Assembly: GCA_964020155.1 (NCBI GenBank)
Contig: OZ026563.1
Coordinates: 2,048,940-2,112,939, forward strand
Origin: Chondrilla cf. caribensis
Taxonomy: Eukaryota > Porifera > Demospongiae > Chondrillida > Chondrillidae
Direction of reading: 5' to 3'
Length of the DNA stretch: 64,000 nt
Every line of letters begins with the position of its first letter. Position 1 is the first letter of the stretch. The position numbers were made by a program, and so were the translations under genes. The notes under the pieces were generated by a model. It did no database searches. It was not told the origin of the DNA and saw nothing but the letters and a program-made list of their open reading frames with translations. Of this stretch, positions 61,926 to 64,000 are shown one piece after another.

Positions 61926-63824
61926 TCAGCAAAAAGATGTCCAAACATCCGTGGATGGGTCGTAGCAGTCAATCGTGGTCAGGAATCCCCACGACGAGTA
62001 CCCTCCTATAACGTAGATGTGGTCCCTGTAAACCACAGCACGCGCTCCACAGCGGGGGACATTCAACGGCGAGCACTGGGACCACACATCTGTTTCAGGA
62101 CAGTAGGTTTCTACAGACTTCAGTATCTGCGACCCATCATAACCTCCCAACACATACAAACGATCACCAAACGATACAGCTGCTGCACCTCTACGCGGAC
62201 AATTCATAGGAGACACGAGTTGCCACAGGTCGTCATCAATTGAGTACGACTCAACTGAAGAGAGGCAGTGCTGGTAGTCTGTGCCTCCAATTGCATAGAT
62301 GAACCCGTTGTGTTCAACTGCAGAAAGATCAGCTCGGACGGAATTCAGGGGCTGGCGAGAAGACCACTCAAAGTGCTTGGTGCTAAACTGCGTAACACTT
62401 GAAAGAGCAACTGATTGGTTACAGCCTCCTATTAGAAGCACTTCATCACCAGCTGACACGGCAGCGAACTCGGACCTGGCGGAAGGCAAGAAACTGCTTA
62501 GTGATGCCAATTCACAGCAATCGGTGTTGATAACCTCCCAACTGTTGAGTTCCCGAGATCCATTGCTTCCTCCAAAAGCGTACACAGTATCGCGGACTAC
62601 TGCCCCTTCGAGCCTTCCCCTCCTTTCAAACAGATCAGGTAGCGAAGCCCAACCTTTCTCCTCTGTGTACACTTCAACAGAAGAGAGGCATCCATTGCGA
62701 TTGTAACCACCGAAAGCTACAATCCCATCACTAGTGCTCAGACACCCAAAGCTGCTCCTTGCTTCTTTCATTGACGGGAGAAATGTGAGATCTGAATCCG
62801 GATCCATGGGAATCCCAGTGGTTGGACTAGGTGATGGCTTCATGCGTGGATTAGATTGCTTTTGGATAACATTGAGAATGACAAAATTCTTCTGGGTGTA
62901 CACCAGCGCGATAGAACACGACGTCTGGTCAGTTTTGGCGACAATCAGTGAGCTGTTAGACAGGTCTTCGCCGTCAAGTACAAGCTGGCGAGCTGCGCGT
63001 TTCTCGAAAGAGCAAGGTCCCGTCTCCTCGACTACCTTTGCGAATGGTTTCGCCGGTCGATAAGGTGACTCGAAGCAGTCCCCCTCGCTGGTGGTGAAAG
63101 GCTGGGGCTCCGAATAGATCCCAAGTAATTCGTCGCCGCAAACAGTGACGGTTCGTTCACAAGATGTAGCTGCGGTAATAGCCTCGGAGACGATGTACTT
63201 TTCAAAGACAGAGAGAAATACCTCTTTCTTCGTTTGTTCGGAAATGTTATCGTCTTTAGCGGGAAACACGACTTCCACGTTCAGTCTCGGCAATGAAAGG
63301 AGGTCTTCGGTCTTCAGGATCTCGGAGAAATTGTTTCTAATGAAGCTCTTCAGTTTTAGAACATTGGAGCGTGACTGTTCAAATGATTTCGTCAACAGTC
63401 GATACCAGGCGAAGGCAGTACTGGTTGTTACGTTTTCCGACATGAAACGAAGGCACTCCTCAACAGCACTGGTGTACTGCAACAAAAGAGCAACTTCCAA
63501 CAACTTCCCGACGTTCTCTTCTGTGATGCGCAGGGGACAACCGTAAACGTGTTCCACGATGGATTCAACTAGGTCCGAATACGAGCTGAGATTGTTGAAC
63601 TCGAGGCTGTAGTATCGGGGAGATTTCCTGGAACTCGTAGGCGAACACTTGAGGGCGATCCTCTTCTGTATGAGTGGTACAGCCGCAGCAACAATACAGG
63701 CATGGGCACGTATGGTTCTCTGACCTAAAATAACCTCCAAATCACAAAACTGCCCCGAGTCCCTCCATTCCCGCAGCTTCGAAAAAATGACCGCTTCGCG
63801 ATTGAGAATTTGTTCTCTCTCCAT
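61926..63824 (-). CDS. BTB-BACK-Kelch protein (Kelch-like), single exon
   Basis: One uninterrupted frame of 632 aa from ATG at 63824; upstream codons in frame include no nearer ATG. The BTB domain (FCDLEVILGQRTIRAHACIV) is followed by a BACK-like helical region and an acidic/Ser linker, then six Kelch blades with GG doublets: AFGGYNRNG, AFGGSNGSR, LIGGCNQSV, AIGGTDYQH, VLGGYDGSQ, VIGGYSSWG, each followed by the typical SVE/SVT..Y pattern. The family mostly serves as substrate adaptors of Cullin-3 ubiquitin ligases; which substrate or which human KLHL is the ortholog cannot be told here. No introns. Confidence 0.93.
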   Translation of the reverse strand: MEREQILNREAVIFSKLREWRDSGQFCDLEVILGQRTIRAHACIVAAAVPLIQKRIALKCSPTSSRKSPRYYSLEFNNLSSYSDLVESIVEHVYGCPLRITEENVGKLLEVALLLQYTSAVEECLRFMSENVTTSTAFAWYRLLTKSFEQSRSNVLKLKSFIRNNFSEILKTEDLLSLPRLNVEVVFPAKDDNISEQTKKEVFLSVFEKYIVSEAITAATSCERTVTVCGDELLGIYSEPQPFTTSEGDCFESPYRPAKPFAKVVEETGPCSFEKRAARQLVLDGEDLSNSSLIVAKTDQTSCSIALVYTQKNFVILNVIQKQSNPRMKPSPSPTTGIPMDPDSDLTFLPSMKEARSSFGCLSTSDGIVAFGGYNRNGCLSSVEVYTEEKGWASLPDLFERRGRLEGAVVRDTVYAFGGSNGSRELNSWEVINTDCCELASLSSFLPSARSEFAAVSAGDEVLLIGGCNQSVALSSVTQFSTKHFEWSSRQPLNSVRADLSAVEHNGFIYAIGGTDYQHCLSSVESYSIDDDLWQLVSPMNCPRRGAAAVSFGDRLYVLGGYDGSQILKSVETYCPETDVWSQCSPLNVPRCGARAVVYRDHIYVIGGYSSWGFLTTIDCYDPSTDVWTSFC

Positions 63825-64000
63825 CCGTTCGTATGACCGGGTCACTTCCTACGGGCCTCAACGTATCTTCGAGTTTTGATTTGAACTCTGTCGTGATCTC
63901 TGCGAACGCGCGCTTTGAAACACGTGTCAAACCACGAATCCCGTGATCCCGTTTTAAAGCCCTCCGCGATTATAATATTGCAGCCCAGGCATCTTATTCA
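63825..64000. promoter_or_regulatory. Upstream region of Kelch-like gene
   Basis: GC-richer than the surroundings, with CACGTG (E-box) at about 63921 and CGCGCGC at about 63907. Probably the 5' UTR/promoter side; only 176 bp are in the window. Confidence 0.4.

Noticed and set aside
63825..63845. Upstream extension of the Kelch-like protein
   Set aside because: The extension would start at a GTG; the first ATG in frame is at 63824.

Overview
This is eukaryotic nuclear DNA from an animal. Genes are split by many GT-AG introns, splice phases join exactly from exon to exon, and long stretches of CA/TG dinucleotide, minisatellites and short inverted-repeat elements fill introns. Gene content (UBR4, SMYD, makorin, DEG/ENaC, RGS22-like, PTGES2, SGPL1, DARS2, SELENOF, Kelch-like) is metazoan. 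The compact spacing and early-branching look of the proteins suggest a non-bilaterian, most likely a sponge; that assignment is inference, not something the sequence proves.

Layout. 1-11787 (+): the last ~25 exons of a giant UBR4 E3 ligase gene, cut off at the left window edge. 11788-15146: convergent intergenic DNA with a TA-flanked MITE and a GC-rich island (about 12750-13840) that I could not resolve. 15147-21241 (-): SMYD3-like SET/MYND methyltransferase, 12 exons. 21302-23688: array of ~190-210 bp satellite units. 23689-31244 (-): makorin, 12 exons. 31784-33235 (-): single-exon DEG/ENaC channel. 33772-41623 (-): RGS22-like protein, 11 exons, with a palindromic RFX X-box upstream. 42129-45361 (-): PTGES2, 5 exons. 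46532-49109 (+): SGPL1, 2 exons. 49513-55359 (+): DARS2, 9 exons. 55446-60677 (+): selenoprotein F, 5 exons, with an in-frame UGA and a SECIS hairpin in the 3' UTR. 61926-63824 (-): single-exon BTB-BACK-Kelch protein.

The genes do not form one pathway. They are mostly housekeeping or membrane functions: N-degron ubiquitination (UBR4), a second RING E3 (makorin), a Cullin-3 adaptor candidate (Kelch-like), mitochondrial translation (DARS2), sphingolipid breakdown (SGPL1), ER redox quality control (SELENOF), a thioredoxin-fold membrane enzyme (PTGES2), a cation channel, and a probable ciliary RGS protein. The best leads are the SELENOF UGA/SECIS pair, the X-box in front of the RGS22-like gene, a makorin RING with an altered last Cys pair, splice sites lying inside or against dinucleotide repeats, an 86 bp gap between DARS2 and SELENOF, and several families of TA-flanked MITEs. 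I found no convincing wholly new gene system.
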